Shown here piece by piece: positions 21,207 through 36,086 of a stretch of DNA of 64,000 bases. The notes under the pieces are model-generated. The model made no database searches. It worked only from the letters and a program-made list of their open reading frames with translations, and had not been told where the DNA came from. Made by a program: the position numbers and the translations under genes. The stretch is from positions 6,696,001-6,760,000 of the forward strand of contig NW_023503374.1 of NCBI RefSeq assembly GCF_014529535.1, read 5' to 3'. Source of the stretch: Bradysia coprophila. Its lineage: Eukaryota; Arthropoda; Insecta; Diptera; Sciaridae. Within the stretch, counting starts at the first letter, position 1. The number at the start of each line of letters is the position of its first letter.

Positions 21207-24200
21207 TCAGCTGTTTACCAGCATACTCATCCAAACACATTACTTAACTGTAATTGTTCATAAAATCGAAAGTAATGACAATGAGACAGTAGAAAATTTA
21301 TAGAAACGTTTTGGTGCTAAATGTCCAAAGTCGAAAAAATAACATTCTACGTGGATGAATATGGATAGCAATAGTTAATCATTTCAGTAACTACAGTGCA
21401 CTCTGAGAAAACGTAAATTCAGATAAATGTTGAAAAGATACTGTCTCGACCTTTCTCAGAATTAAGATACTTTAACTAAAACGAAGAAAGCTCAGACGAA
21501 AGAACATTTAAATTCAAGATTTTTAAAATGCAACGAATTTAAAATTTCAAATTCAAATCTTTCATTTTCACTCAGTAATATGAATGAATTACGAAACATC
21601 GTCATGATTGTCCTGCTATAATTGTATACAGTCACGAAGAAGATGTATAAGAACGGCATTTACAACGACATCACTGAATTGAGATGGGATAAAAAAAACT
21701 TGCCAAAGAAACTCCATTGAATAACATTAAAGAGTTAGGAAAAAGTTTTTTTTTTCCATTTCTTTCGTTTTTCTTTAATAATTGTTTGGGATCGCCCTCG
21801 ATTAAATTGATGAATTGTTTTAAGCCTTAATTAGAAATTGATTTAGGCTATTAATATATCACTATAATAACAGCCGGCTGACCTGTTTTTCATTAAGACG
21901 AAACACAACGTAATTAACACAACATAATTATGGTGCATCATAAACAACTAGCGAAGTTTTAACCACAAGTTGAAAAAGTTTTTCGCTTATTTTTAAAACG
22001 AAAACTCTTTATCAATGTAAAGGGGGTCGGAACCATCGCTTCAACTCAATTTTAACTAAATGATACTTTACTATGTCATTTTGACAATATTTATTCCACT
22101 TGAAAATGTTAAATACGTCAAGGAACCGCATCAATGGCATATAGCATACACACAGAGCAAAAAGGCACAGAAGAAATTTTGATTGTGTACATAAGCAAAA
22201 TATCCTACTTCATGTACTTCATGTCTATGTGTGTTATAATGTTGTTTGCTCATATTTTCGGTATATGTTTACCGGAGAGGAGACATATTTCAAAAGATAT
22301 TGCGTTCATTATTTGTGTACCAGCTTTAAGTTTCCGGTTTTTCAATAATGTTATTTGTTGGGCTCGGTAATTAAATTTCAGTTTCACTTCAATTTGCAAT
22401 CAATTCATATGCAATTAAGACGCAAACCGACAAAGTCAATTTGAGAGTTAGACGACAATTATTTATTCAAAGTTTTGCTCTGTGGTTTATCATTCAGATG
22501 GAACAGAAATTGGTGTTTGTCGAATGGTTAAATGTTGTCAATAATTGCAGCAACTTTTATTGCACTTTTTTACTGGGTTTTTCTGGACGATTTTCAGTTT
22601 GAGTCAAATATAGAAAACATCAAAGAACGGTCGGTAAAATGAAATATTTTTTTTAAACACACAAATGTTCCCCACAGTCTCTGTAGTACGGAGTGTCACT
22701 GTTACTGTTATACAAATACAAAAAAGTATCGCACTTTTGTTCTATATCCGGTTTGTTTGATCCTGAAGACTTGAGGAAGCTCTATCCGTAACAGCGAAAC
22801 TAATGTATCAAAATGCCAACGTTCTATGAAAATCTAATCTTCACATTTTCAAATTTTGTGATAAAAAAATTCTCAGCTTCTGAACTGTGCTATTTTACAT
22901 GAAAAACAATGTGCAAAGAAAAGCGAATTTTACTGTAATGTGTATCCCTTTCTCCGCTGCGACAGAAGTTTGAGCATATTTTAAGGCAAGTTGAAATAAT
23001 TTGAAAATTTGTGTGTGCAAAAATGTTTGCATTTTCTCTTCAATATTAAAAAAAGAGCAGAGAAAGAAGAAGAAGAAAAAAGTTTTCATTAAATCGCCTT
23101 TATATATACATCATGATACATACATCATGCATAATATACAATTCGTACCTTTTGGCTAAGAATTAATGAAAACTTTTTTTTCCAGCTTTCCAGTTCTCTA
23201 CTGTTATTCTTTTCTGCGCTTCTTGCGAGTGACGGTAAATAAATTTTAGATTACACAAAATACCGTCATATTTACATTATAATATAAAGTTCAGTTGAGT
23301 TATGTAACGAGCTATCTTCTCTTCTTTGATGAAAGCATCGGAGCAAAAGACTTTTTTTTAAATGTAAACTTTCAAGGTGAAAACATACAGTCCTTTTGAA
23401 GCTTGGTGGCATATCTTATATACTTTTTGTATCACAGATAATGGTAACTGGAAGTTCATCTTTTGTTACGAAATTAAAATAATAATAAAATTTACCCATC
23501 GACCGAGTGAGAATATTAAAATTATCAAGTGAATGGTTACTACGTCATAACTACATTGAGATGTATCTGAACCACTTTCTATTTATAAATTGATTCGCCC
23601 CAATGCTCCGAAGATTTCAATTGTTAATTTTAACCCCATTCCAATCAAGATAAAATTTCGCAAAATAAATCTTTTCTCATTATCAACTCGCATTTAAATA
23701 CAAATTTTCTATTCACTTCGAAAATTAACTAATTTTCCTAATTATCTCATCTCACCAGTTTAAATAACCACGGATATTAAAGTCACCTATACAATTCGCT
23801 TTTCACAATGAATGTTATACATTAGGAGCGCGTAAAATAAATCGATATTTTTACGGGAAGAATATTTTTGAAATATAAATCATTTCCAACATGAAAAACT
23901 GATTTATATTATGAATTTCAACGACTTGGGTTGTGCAAGTGCAAACACAGTATACTTGTCTAGTCCATGTAGTCCCAAATGTTAAAACGAAGGATGAAGA
24001 AAAAAAAATGAATTTTAAGTCTTTGAGTATTAACAAAGAATTGAAATGGCAACAGAAACAAATATCGAAGGGGGTTAGTGGTAATTCACTGGTACGAGTT
24101 TAATATCATCATCTCTCTTCGAATATAAGAACGAGGGGAGCGTATTCGCAAGGTTTCAGTTGTTTAGAATGATATTCGTTGAAAAACGTATTTTAAAATT

Positions 24201-24257
24201 TAAATTGAAAAATGGACAGCAAATTTACGATGATGGACTAAACCAATACACTTCTGC
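21207..24257. other. Intergenic, no supported feature
   Basis: AT-rich sequence with only short open frames and no domain, tRNA or strong inverted repeat that I could recognise. Confidence 0.5.
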
Positions 24258-24610
24258 CAACAAAAACAAGCACAAGTGTTGTGCAAGAACCATCAAACAC
24301 TCACATGCACTTGTGTGAGCGTTCGAAGTAAATAGCCTCAATACAGACAACACACACTCTACCGATAATAGCGGCAGAGTCGAAATTTTGCTTGATTTTT
24401 GCAAGTGGTTCCAGGTGGTTCCGGGTGGTACCTCTGTTCCAATCGAAAAGTGATGTATGGAAGGTGCCCCTTATTTTTGATAATGTACAAGTCGTCCATA
24501 CATCATTTTGTCCAAAAACTTCAAATTTAGCCGATATAATTTTGGGTCATTTTGACTCTGCCGCTATTATCCGTTCTTGCACAACACTCGTACGTGTTTT
24601 TTTTTTGGTA
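24258..24610. repeat. Two-shell inverted-repeat element
   Basis: An outer pair AGTGTTGTGCAAGAAC (24275) with its complement (ending about 24589) encloses an inner pair ATAATAGCGGCAGAGTC (24366) with GACTCTGCCGCTATTAT (ending 24570). The left flank between the two shells is about 75 bp and includes its own ACTCACATGCACTTGTGTGAG hairpin, while the right shells are almost adjacent, so something has been inserted on the left. Noncoding; no TSD seen. Confidence 0.55.
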
Positions 24611-27600
24611 TTTACCAGCCTTGTAGTAGCTACTCCACATGTCTCACATGTGACGGCATGACTAGTGATGACGCACAATGAAAGTTTACTTTTAAAATTC
24701 ATTTTGCTTATGATTCGCTAGACTTGTACATGCATGTAATAGGGTATGGCTAGCCACTTGTGGTCAGTTGTTTCCTTGCCACTGTCGCCATGGCCTGATG
24801 AGATGTTGGCAAAAATAATTCTTTAAAGCTTTTGAAGAATTGTTAAATTTTCCAAAATTTGCGAAAAGTTTTCCAAAAAATAGGCTCTGGAGGTAGACGA
24901 AGTGGTTCTACGGTTTTAAATTCAGAAATAAAGTAGCCGACATCCATCATTTCTATACAGTTTTTATTCCATAGTAACCTAAAGACCTAATTGTTTAAAT
25001 TCTTATTTTATGAACTAAATATTCCTTTGAATAAGCACATACCATTACACGAGAGCTACGAACACGTCTTCAGTTTTATTCATACAATTCGCCCGACTTT
25101 GCTTCCTTGCTCTCATCTACATTCATTCTACTTTGTAAAACAGTTTTGCGAATAAAAAAAAAACTGAAATTCATCCATTTAAAGAACTTTACCCCAGAAG
25201 AAACCGAATCATTCCATCAATAAATCGAAAAAATACGCAAATTCTTTTACAACCATGTTCAGATGTGCAGAGAGTATTTCAAATTCAACAAGTCGAATAA
25301 ACCTCCCCAAAAATAAAATTACCTTTTACAAATAGATTTATGTAAGTCAATAAGCTTATTAATGTTTTCAGTAACCCATGATTTGCAATTTCGTAGCATA
25401 TACCTATATTATGTACCGTGCATGTACTGCCGCCCATGCCATTTATACGTATATATAATACACTGATAGATCCCAATAATATTGATTGCGTTTTCAATTT
25501 CAAGTCAATTTCTTTACACAAATATCGTCACACAAAAAAAAACATGTAAATAGCATTCAATAGTCTGTGAAAGATTTGATCGTATCATTGGGGGTATACA
25601 TTATATAGAAATATCAAAAGAAAACTGCATGTTCGATTCCATTTCACCCGCGAGCAAGGCAAAAGACAATAATAAAATTATCGATTTCATATTAAACAGT
25701 AATCCGAGAGACAATTTGTCTTGAAGCAGAGATTTTTATTAGGATTCATGATCCGCTTACACATTTTTATTTTTATAGGATTTTTATGTTGATTACATTT
25801 CAATGCAACGAGAACCAGTTTTTTTTTCGCCGAACGACTCAAAAAAAAGCAAGCTGCTGAAAGAGATTTTATAATTGAAAAAAAAGTAGATATTTGTTCT
25901 AGTCATACTGTTGCTCGCTGCTTAAGTTTACTGTCTCCGGAGACCGAATCGAAAGGGAAAAAATGAAATAAAAAGTCTAACATTTAATCATATTTTATCA
26001 TCGCTTGTGAGTTTAATTTCGTCAATTAGCTCGTCCCAAATTGGGTTTTAAGTGGCAGAAAGAAAAAAAAATCGAGAAATGTACCGAGTAATACGTTATG
26101 TACCCCAGTTTACCTATAAGTGATTCTTATGCCGCTAAATGGAAAATTAAATGCATGGGAAAGGATGGGTTTAAAATAACTTTGTCTCCGTTTCTATAAT
26201 TCATTAACACCAAAAACTTATTTAATTATTGCCAGCTAACATTTTCTAATTATAAGCGAAAATTTGTTGTTCATTCATTCGTTCGTCACAACGAATGGCA
26301 AAGAACACCAAATGCTCGATGCCTTTCACTTTATGGTAAAATCTGTTTATATATGTAGATAGGAGCAGGCAAATGTTCGGAGAAATTCCACTTTGGTGTG
26401 TATCTCACCTCTCTATAGATATACATTAATACATTAAGAAGAGGTGCGGAAAAATGTCCCAATTTTAGGCGCGCACAACCTGTGCCTTCCATTCTCAATC
26501 GCTCTATGTGTGTATGCTTTCGGTAAAGCTATATGGGAAATTAATTTGATTTCAATTTCAATTTAATTTATTCGTAAATTATTGTAGACAGTATGAGGGA
26601 AACGGGTAAAATGGTGCGGTATAAAAGGTTGGTTGTTGGTGTGTATAATATATATATGCGAAAGGGTGAGCCGTGTACCAGGTGTTTCGATGTCTTATTT
26701 TAAAGGCTGATTTTGGCTCGAGTGTGATATAAGTTTGTCATGGTTCAATCATGATGGAACAAATTGATCTCTAAAGTCTTGAACGTGGTGAGACTTTGCA
26801 GTTTTACCTTTCGATAGCTTGCTTCTCACTTAATATGGAATCAATTTTCGTGTAGCATTGCACTGGACTGCATTCAAATTTTCAACTACAACAGTCGTGA
26901 ACAAAAATAGTCTTCGTTCAACCAAAGTTAATTTTCGTAAACCAGAGCTTTACACAAAATGCCTTTGCTTAAAAAACCTTCGAACCAAAGTATAGTTGAC
27001 AGTACAAGCTATACACAGCTGTCCGAATACGTTTATCGATGTTATAGGAAATATTCGGTTGGATCAAGATCAAGCCAACATTCTTCCCTGCAGTGCCTGT
27101 GATAATATGGTACAATATTGCGCCAATAATTGGAAAATTTAACATTTACCTTACATTCTACAACATCAGGCTGAATGTGTGAGTGGTAAGTCGATTATCT
27201 GAACTTCTCTTTCACATCTCGATGCAGCTTTAGCTTTTGTCATTAGGCAATGCTCTGTCCGTTCTGATAGAGCATTGTATTAAGCTTATAATTTGAGGCC
27301 AATGATTGTGTCGCTATGTCTCAATTTTAACACGAAATTACTAATTACAGCAACGAGTTTTAATTTCGTTAAGTAAATTTGTACTTCCGGTGTGCAAAAT
27401 TCTATACAAAAGTGATGTTTATTTGTACAGAAGTGAGCCTATAGCAGTTGGCTAAAGATAATCGCCAAATTAAAAGTGTCTTTGATTCTTTAACTCTCGC
27501 TATAACTATCAGTCATCAAAAAGCGGTGAGACACCCAGATTCATTACATTCGATAATTGCATTTAAAACTGTGTAAACAGTGAATTATAATTAGTGATGA

Positions 27601-29002
27601 ATAATTAATCGTCAATTACCTTCCACTGAATTTTATCAGCACTCAAACAGAAGTGATGAGAGAGTACACAATGGAGTAAAAAAAAGCCAAACAATTAATT
27701 CGTAGCGTGTTAAAACCAATTTGAAACTGATATTTTTTCAAAATTTAATTAATTACAGAACAATCAGCCAAGTTGCATTGTTTAAACGTTTCATTCAGTC
27801 AATGCATTCAATGTATTGAAAAATTGGAAAAATGCGATTATGTGCAATTATTCACTGGTTTCGTTTCGCGGTTTTAGCAGAGTTGGTGATGCTTTTCAAG
27901 TCTTCATCAAGTTAAACTAAATTTTCCTTTTGTTTGTTAAACCTCCAGACACGATATGCATTACAGATTTCCGAAACAATTAAACGGAACATAATAATGT
28001 TTTATAACCAGCTGATACGAAATAGCTTTCAAGTTCGTTTTAAATGTACAATTATAAGTTTAATTTGGCGCGTTTTTATGGTATTTATAAAGTGATGTAG
28101 ATAGTGCGATCCGTTCAGGTAATGTAATACACTGGCAAAAAAGGCCTGAAGGTATTAATTTTGCAAACGACGCACTACCTTTGTGAAAATCCATTTTATT
28201 TATTCACAAAAAAGGATTCATTTCCGCAGAACTGATTCAAAACATATTTTTCTTAGAAACTGCTTACAAGTGTTAGGCAACATAGAATGATAGTAATCTT
28301 GACATATTCTGTTTTTAGTCATTAAACTACTTTCGCAAACGAGGTAAACGTTGCAACAGGTCAGATCTTAAATTACACCTGAAATCCAGACAGTCAGTTG
28401 AAGACTGAACTGTTTACGATTTTCATATTTCTGGTGAATTCAGTTCAGATCGAGGTTGGTGGCTTGACCTGATTTTCAAGTTCTCAGCTTGAAAGATACC
28501 TAATTTGTTCCCTAATTTGTCCCCTACTCGAAAAAAAAATGTAAGATTTCTCTCAGTGCATCTCGCCATGAACACATCTCACGATTAGTTTTTTTTAGCC
28601 ATAAAATAGTCAGTTTATCGCCTGACAGAGTTTATGCATTTCGATGCATGACAGTACTTAAAAAAAGTCGTAATAGTTAGTGCAGAACTTAAATGTTGTC
28701 ACTTAACCTTAACACTTTCAAAAATGGGCAACAAAATTGCTTACAGCGCTGGAGAAGCAGCAAAAATACATCTGCATTAAGTAGATGCATTAATCAAAAA
28801 CTGGCACTTTTTCAATAACAAGATGGTCACTTTTGGTGTCCAGACGAGCTAAGAGTTCCAATGGATGTCAGTAGTACTGATACTGTAAGATCAAGGGATC
28901 AAGACTTCTTAGTGAATTATTATAGTGCCCATATGGCTATTTGATTGAAGTTCTAAATATCAGGTCCCATTCGTACTTGTGGGACTCTACCGACGAACAT
29001 AA
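24611..29002. other. Intergenic, no supported feature
   Basis: AT-rich sequence. No recognisable exon, RNA gene or strong repeat was found. Confidence 0.5.
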
Positions 29003-29091
29003 ATAAAATACGAAACTTGTTTCAGTTGTTTGCGTTCAGCACGTATGCATATTTCCATGAATGAAAACAGCTGAAACAAGTTTCATATTTT
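29003..29091. repeat. Imperfect hairpin
   Basis: Arms ATACGAAACTTGTTTCAG (about 29008) and CTGAAACAAGTTTCATAT (about 29071) with a loop of about 35 bases. Likely a small foldback remnant. Confidence 0.45.
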
Positions 29092-29805
29092 ATAACCACG
29101 TCGCGTCGCTGGATGTAAACTTAGTTGTTAGAAGTAATAAAACGATCTTAAAATTATTTTCAAAACCTGATGACGATAGGTCCTCGAGTAAACACATTTT
29201 TGTGAAGATTTCTACGTTTCCCAGTTTTTAATCGCTAACGTGCTTCTTGATGCCATTAACATAAAATTTATACAAACGAGATTATACATTTTGACCAATA
29301 AGCTAATCGAGCCGTGAAATTACATCAAGGTCGTCTCACACGTCGTCCAATTAAAGATGTAAAGGTTTTGATAATGAAATCCCCGCGGTTCAACGACACT
29401 ATTGTTGGACGGTTTCTGATTAGTAAACGATGAGTCATTCCAATTTTTATGTAGTTGTTTTTGAGAAAACACAACGAAACACAACTTTAAATACGTCACG
29501 ATTCGTGTTATTTAAAACATGCGCCAAGCGTTAATTTTTATCTCAAATAAATATTTTTATTTCTTTTTTGTTGATTTTTATATTTAATTACGTAAACAGC
29601 GATCAATAAAACGGGAAGAACCCAGAAAGCACGATCGAGCGACCATTGAGATAAATACTAACTGGAGAAATAGTGTGAAAGTTCAGTAATTAGTATCTCA
29701 ATGACGCTAACATTAAACAAAAATCTTCTTACTCAGAGCTGACCTTTTTTTTGAACAAATTAAATTTGTCAAAAACATGCCCTGAAGGGAACGGTAAGCG
29801 ATTAA

Positions 29806-30195
29806 GTAAATTCCGTGAAAAGATGTATATCTGCCAACGGAGAAGTTCCCGGAAATTTGGGTAATTCGAGAAATTACCAGTGGGAATTAACGTTTAAAAG
29901 CCCAGAAGCAAGAGTAAGTGCAGGTATCTCAAAGTATCTAATAAATATCAGCAGAACAAGACTAAAAATATTCACTGGAGTGATGACTGGACATTATGGC
30001 TTCAACAAACACTTATATACCATTGGAAAACGCATTAGTTCAAGCTGTGATTTGTGTGACTACCACACAGATTCAGCCGAGCACTACCTCTGCAACTGTC
30101 CGGCTTTTATCGAAAGTAGGCGGAAGTTCCTATCTAATCAATCACAAATTGATTATACATTTGGCACCTCAAAACATCCTGAACTACATAGTTAG
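29806..30195 (+). pseudogene. LINE C-terminal fragment (after the RNase H domain)
   Basis: The frame is open from 29806 to the stop at 30193-30195. It reads ISRTRLKIFTGVMTGHYGFN followed by HLYTIGK and the knuckle CDLCDYHTDSAEHYLCNC, a C-x2-C-x8-H-x4-C pattern, then CPAFIESRRKF. This combination is characteristic of the end of the polyprotein of I/R1/jockey-type non-LTR elements with RNase H. No reverse transcriptase is found upstream, so this is an isolated 5'-truncated fragment. Confidence 0.7.
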
Positions 30196-30215
30196 TACAG
30201 ACAGATTCACTTAAA

Positions 30216-33200
30216 CCACAAGTGTAAGAAAGAAGTAATAGTAAGCACAAAAAAAGTGCGGGTAGATGGGTAACTATTGAATTTTATCTCGACGTTTCCT
30301 CCCGCTGTTAAATGTCTATTTTGAAATAATTGATTAGTATTTGGTGAATGTGTGGAACGTCATAGTCATTGATATGAGATTTGTCGTCTATAAAAGACAG
30401 AATATAACTTGTTCCACTTGCAATTTACTTCCCCATTCTGTACAAACGACGCAACCAATTTTAATTTGCACAGATTTCAGTAAATGAAGAAATTTGTCCA
30501 TAGGACACTGTTACCTCTATATGCTGTACATTGGCTATTGAGATGAGTATTTATTTACCTACTTAAACTGCACACTCCACCTGATACTTTCGCGCTTCAT
30601 TGAATTAATGAGCAAAACAATTGTGGTAAACCCTAAACGCTAAACCAGTTAATTGAATCGTTTAGAATACTGAAATTAGTTTAAGATTCTTTTAGCTCAC
30701 AATATAAAAACCACATTTTTACTCACTGAAACGGATCAAATACAATAATTGCTCAGAAAACCCGTCCAGTAAGACGAATCATTTAATTTATTGCATGTCT
30801 ACAACTATAGAACAATTACAGCCATAAGAACATGTCATAAACGGCTTGTTACAATCTGGTGATAATTCTGATAAATATCGCTAAAATCATAATCAGAACA
30901 AAGCGGCATCAAAATTAAAATATTTTTTTTGTTTCGTGAATAATTTGCTTCGTTTTTTGATCTATTTTAAGACCTTGAAAAAATTTGCAGCTCACAGACT
31001 TCCGGGTATTTAATTTATGTTTTGACAAGTTGAACGTTTAATTCACTTGACGTGAAAAATTCGCCATACGATGCCCCCCGAAAATATTACAGACAATTAC
31101 ACAATTACAGACAAGCGATTTCGTGTTTCATCGAAATCGAAAAAAATTGTTAGCAAATTCCTTTTACAAAATGATAGTCATAATAACATATAAATATATA
31201 TGTGTAGTGAGTACCGGCTGGTAGGCGTCTAGATCGCTAGATCGAGTTAATTATAGATGCTTTTAGATAAAGCTTTTTTTCCAGCAGGTAAAATAAGAAA
31301 ATCAAATTCGCAGATCGACTTTTTGTTTCTCGTTGATAGCTGAAGGCAACACAATTTTAAGTTGATAACCAGTCGTAAGTGATATTACTCTAAATTTAAA
31401 CTGTAGACGGTCAGCCATTTAAAACCATTCGTTTGGCTTGAAATGTATGAAGTTAATTAAAAATGTATGAAATTTCGCATTTACTTGTTAGGTTGTTACA
31501 GACAATCATACCAAAACTAAAAGAGTTGTCTCATCATTACATTGATTGTTGTGTTGTATACTGTACACACGGACGTAATGGATGTAATATAAATGCTACG
31601 ACCAAAACTCTATTTTCTGGTTATTGGCAATACAAATGATGATACGATCTACATGTGATATGGTCGTTTTATAACAGTAATTTAGATCTACCAATTAAGG
31701 TTAAAATTGAAGAAAAAAAAATCGTCGGTTACGTATACCACACATGCAAATAACAGAATTTATGTAATAAGTACCTACGGCAACTAATAGTTACGTGTGT
31801 GATTTGTTGATCCACAATGACTCTAACTGAACTTTAATTCTCGAATTCAATGGCAACAGAAGTGGCTCGTCAATTAGTGAATACAAAATTAAGAAATCGA
31901 GAAAAACCTAATTTATGTCACCGACGACCGACGCCTTGAATCGAGTAAAACACTTCCTAAAACGACGATGATTAATAGCGTAAATTATAGACAGAAAAAA
32001 CACGCGGCATGGATTCTATGATAACATCTCCGAATTATCATAAAGAAGCTGCGGTTCTTGACACGAAAAAAAAAATTGCTTTACAGAATGCTCGATAATT
32101 ACAACTAGAATGCAACAAATTAACCGTTATAAAGCTGATCTTTGTCTCTCCTCAAGCAACTCTCTTTTCTGTGTAATCTACGTCTATAACTTCATATCAA
32201 TTGCAATGATCGACCTTGAGTGAATGTAACTACGATGATGGGATCTTATAGAAAACAAGGAAGTTTAATTTGAAGAATTTTTAGTGTATAATCTGTATCA
32301 CGTCTGCAACCAATTAAAGATAATAAGTTCATTTTTCCGTTGCTATTAGACCGATTTATGCTTATGCATGATGTACTTGCACTATAAATATGTGTTCTGT
32401 ATGTGTTCAGAAATAAATATGCGAATCAAAAAGCAAATATTCATGAAACGAGAAGCAAAAATACACAATGATCGATGATCATCCATGTCCACGACAAGAC
32501 AAAAAAAAATATTTGACCAAATAATTTAAATATTTCGAACGTTGCAATAAATTACATTTCGGAAGCTGATCCGCTTTGTCATTGAATCGCAGAAGAAAAA
32601 AAATTTCAATTCTGCGAATTCTAATATCGTTTTGTCGTATTTGTAAATATAATTCTTAACCTTAAACTTACAGTTGGATGATGAGATCTTAATTGGTTTG
32701 CTCGCACGTGAATCTGTTTATCAGCCTACAACGGCAATTTAAATTAATCAACTTGTATTTGAATTTATTTTCTCGTTTTGTTCAAATTTTTTATTTTTAC
32801 TTTTCGCTTTCGAGAAGATTTTGTCTCGTTTTAAGTACACGGAAAGACAATTTTTTTTCTACCGCACAACTTGAACATTCATTTTCACACGAATTTAATT
32901 CCAATTTTTAATTATAATCTTTTATGGAACCGGTCAATTGTTACATCGATAATAAATCTATCAAATTCTGATTGAAGTAACAGCAACAGGAAAAAAAAGT
33001 GTTTGAAATTCACTTCACAAAATGATAAACTTCGTCAAAACTATGTGCAAAACTTGCTTCTTTGTGTGCAAAAAAAAAAAGTTTCAACCGCGCGGTATAA
33101 CGTTTATATCCTTTACAAATTAGTTTCTATTTTACATGCAGGCACCAGCCGTATAATATAACTATCTGTTCGTGCTACCGCCACGACCAAAAGAACAAAT

Positions 33201-35061
33201 GAAAATGAACCTTTTTAGTAGAAACGATCAAACAAAAACATAACAAACTATCCTGAAGTCAAGTTTACTGTTGATTTTTAAATTGTGTTTCAATGCTGAC
33301 GATGGCGTAGTCACACATCGATTAGCTACTGTATGGGTGTTTGTGTGTTGCAAACATTATATTGGTTCGTAGTATTGGAATTTCTAAAATTGGTGTTTGA
33401 TCACTTGAATTTTTGGTAAATTTATCGAGCAGCGCTTCGTATAATGGGAAAGACCATACCATTCAACTTTCGTTGATAATGCTAGCTATATAGCTAATTA
33501 AATATACGACATTGTTCCTAATGACGACGACTGTGTCACAAAAATGTCGTAAAATGCTTTCGCGATAGCAATAAATAATTTAAATGGTTGATAAAGACCA
33601 TGGTAAAAAGCAAACAAAATTCGGTAGGTAGGGTATGTTCTCATGAAGCCGATACTTTTTGCACTAAGAATGTAGGTTAATCACTGGGAATTTCTTAGTA
33701 CACCTTAGAACGATTGTCCATTGAATTAAAAATTGGAAACACAGAAGTACGAAACTATAAACCTAAAGTGATAATCTCGACAATCTGAGCAGAAATCTTA
33801 ACAACACGGTTGCGAGCTGTTCGCTCACAAACAACAATATTATTCGCGGTACCCGCTTTCAGAATGATTCTTCTCACATTTAAGCATTACGTACATTATC
33901 TGTTGAGCGTTGAATAAGTCTGTTCGAAAAAAAGACGGTTATCATCCAAGAATCTTCAAACGACAAACAAGTTTCTTTGAGGTTCTCTTTCTGGTTGTGA
34001 TTCTTCTATTATTTAAATAACAACAACCACACGAGATCTCACTTTTGTTTGCGTAAAGGTGTGTATAGAGTTTAAAGGTTCAAATGCACAAATCTGTGGG
34101 CTGTGAACATATGTGTTTGCATTTTATATGCAATGTAATTTTGTCGCTTTATTGCACGCGAATCGGAGAACATAATGGTGATGTTGATATGCTTATTAAG
34201 TCGAAGTAGGACTTCAAAGAAATGCAGGGAGACGAAACGCATTTTCAAAAGAATTTGAATGTTTTATGGAGGCTGTGTTAATTGATTCGAAACGCTGGTT
34301 ATATTTCCCATGATTCATTCAGTTTTCTTTTTCTCAATAAAACTATTTAATTAGTGGACGATCGACTGTAACTTCGGTAGGGTATTTTTCTGATTTTTCA
34401 GAATAATTCGTGAGTCAAACATTAATTGTTAGCAGCGAGGTTGACAGTATTTGTTTTAGTTGTAAGTCGACAATAAATGCAAATAGTTTCATCTATCGAG
34501 CTACTCGGTAATCACAACATATCGCAACAATTTACTTATATCAACTAAATAAATATTTACATTCTCTATCATTAATTCGTATTCATCAGACAGACTTATG
34601 AATGCGAAGGAAAGCAGTGATTTTTCGTCTAATTTTCAAATATGTTTGGTAGAATGGTATTTTTTCCATAAATTCATAATTTTTGAATTGTTCTTGGCCG
34701 ATTATTAAACGTTTCGCTGCCGATAAATCAACTGAGAGGGATCGATTTATTTATTTACTGATACATCTTACAGGCCACACTCCCAATTACAAGTGATCTT
34801 ACATTGCTTTAAGACGATTATAAAATCGGGAAGAGACAATTTCTAACAGAACGTAAATGTTAGATGTAAATCAAAACAAGTTTCTAGAACATCAGAAAAA
34901 CTAATTAATTAGAGCTTTCTTGGCTGACGGTTTTCCCATTCTCTTTAAGTAATTTCTCGTCATCTAATAGATAAAACCTTACATTTTGATATTATAATCA
35001 ATCGAAATACTGACATAGCTAGTTTAAAAGCACTTGATAAAAGGTGAAACATTTTTTGAAA
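30216..35061. other. Intergenic, no supported feature
   Basis: AT-rich sequence with only short open frames. No tRNA, exon pair or strong inverted repeat was recognised. Confidence 0.5.
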
Positions 35062-35163
35062 CGGACAGACCATTTTTGTTTCTGCTATCGATAGGAAATT
35101 TCGAGGTGATCATTGCGTAGAAGAACTTTTTTTTAAACGACCTCTCCGCTCTCCTTGGAAAAG

Positions 35164-35389
35164 AATCCAATCATAAAACTTAGTGACATATTTCTTGTCA
35201 AGACATTCTTCAAATTGATTTTTTACCATGAAGCCATGACGGCTCATTTTTGGTCAAACGAAGAAAAATGTAGACCACAACCAGATCTACATTTTTCTGC
35301 ATTTGGCCAAAAATGAGCCATCCCAACATGGTAAAAAATCGATTTGAAGAATGTCTTGGCCAGAAATATGTCAGTAAGTTTTGTGATTC
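35164..35389. repeat. Foldback repeat, family shared with 57129-57235
   Basis: Almost the entire 226 bp is one hairpin. GACATATTTCTTGTCAAGAC on the left matches the complement of GTCTTGGCCAGAAATATGTC on the right, and CGGCTCATTTTTGG matches CCAAAAATGAGCC. A related half-copy lies at about 57129-57235, with TTGGCCAAGACATTCTAAAA and the same order of blocks. Confidence 0.7.
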
Positions 35390-36086
35390 ACATTTCAAAA
35401 TCGTGCCTTTTCTAAAAATTGTACTCGAAGTTAAGCATGTCGGTCGATTAGGTCGAGTAGATTGACTTACCCACAAAGACATCGTAAAGAATACAAGCCA
35501 GATAGCGAATAGGCTATTTTTGGAATGGGATATGGAATATGGATATGGAATGGGAAAGGCTATGAGATATAGTAGCAATTGAAACTATACCCAACAGTGG
35601 ATGAGCTAGACATGGTCACAAAGCTTCCCGATGGTGAAAAAATAAATTAAAGTTGTCCATTATGGACAAATTAAAAATGTTAAACTACTTTTTAGTACAT
35701 AATAATTGTTTGCCAGATCAGAGTCAACCAGTACATAGCAATTAATTTCATTTTTAGCCAAACTTTCCATACATCTTCTGAAAGAAAGTTTTTTTAAGAT
35801 TTTTCGAAAAAATTGGAAAAAACCCCTCCCAATTTTTTACTTGTTATATGGGATGTTCTAGCCGTCATTTAGCCAATAAAATGAAAAATCGGTTAGGTTG
35901 CTCATTGACAAAACACTAAATTTTTACTTTGATGCCTTCGCCTGGTCTGACAGTAGCAACCTTTCGACCCGAAGATATTTTTATTAGATACGCATGGATG
36001 CTTTTTTGAAATGGCATGATTTTGAAAGTTTCAAATTTTCCAAGATTGTCCCGAGCCGGAGAGATTGTTTAAAAAAAGTTCCTCTA

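Noticed and set aside
35210..35578. 122-codon minus-strand frame
   Set aside because: It runs through a perfect foldback, so the frame is a by-product of the palindrome.
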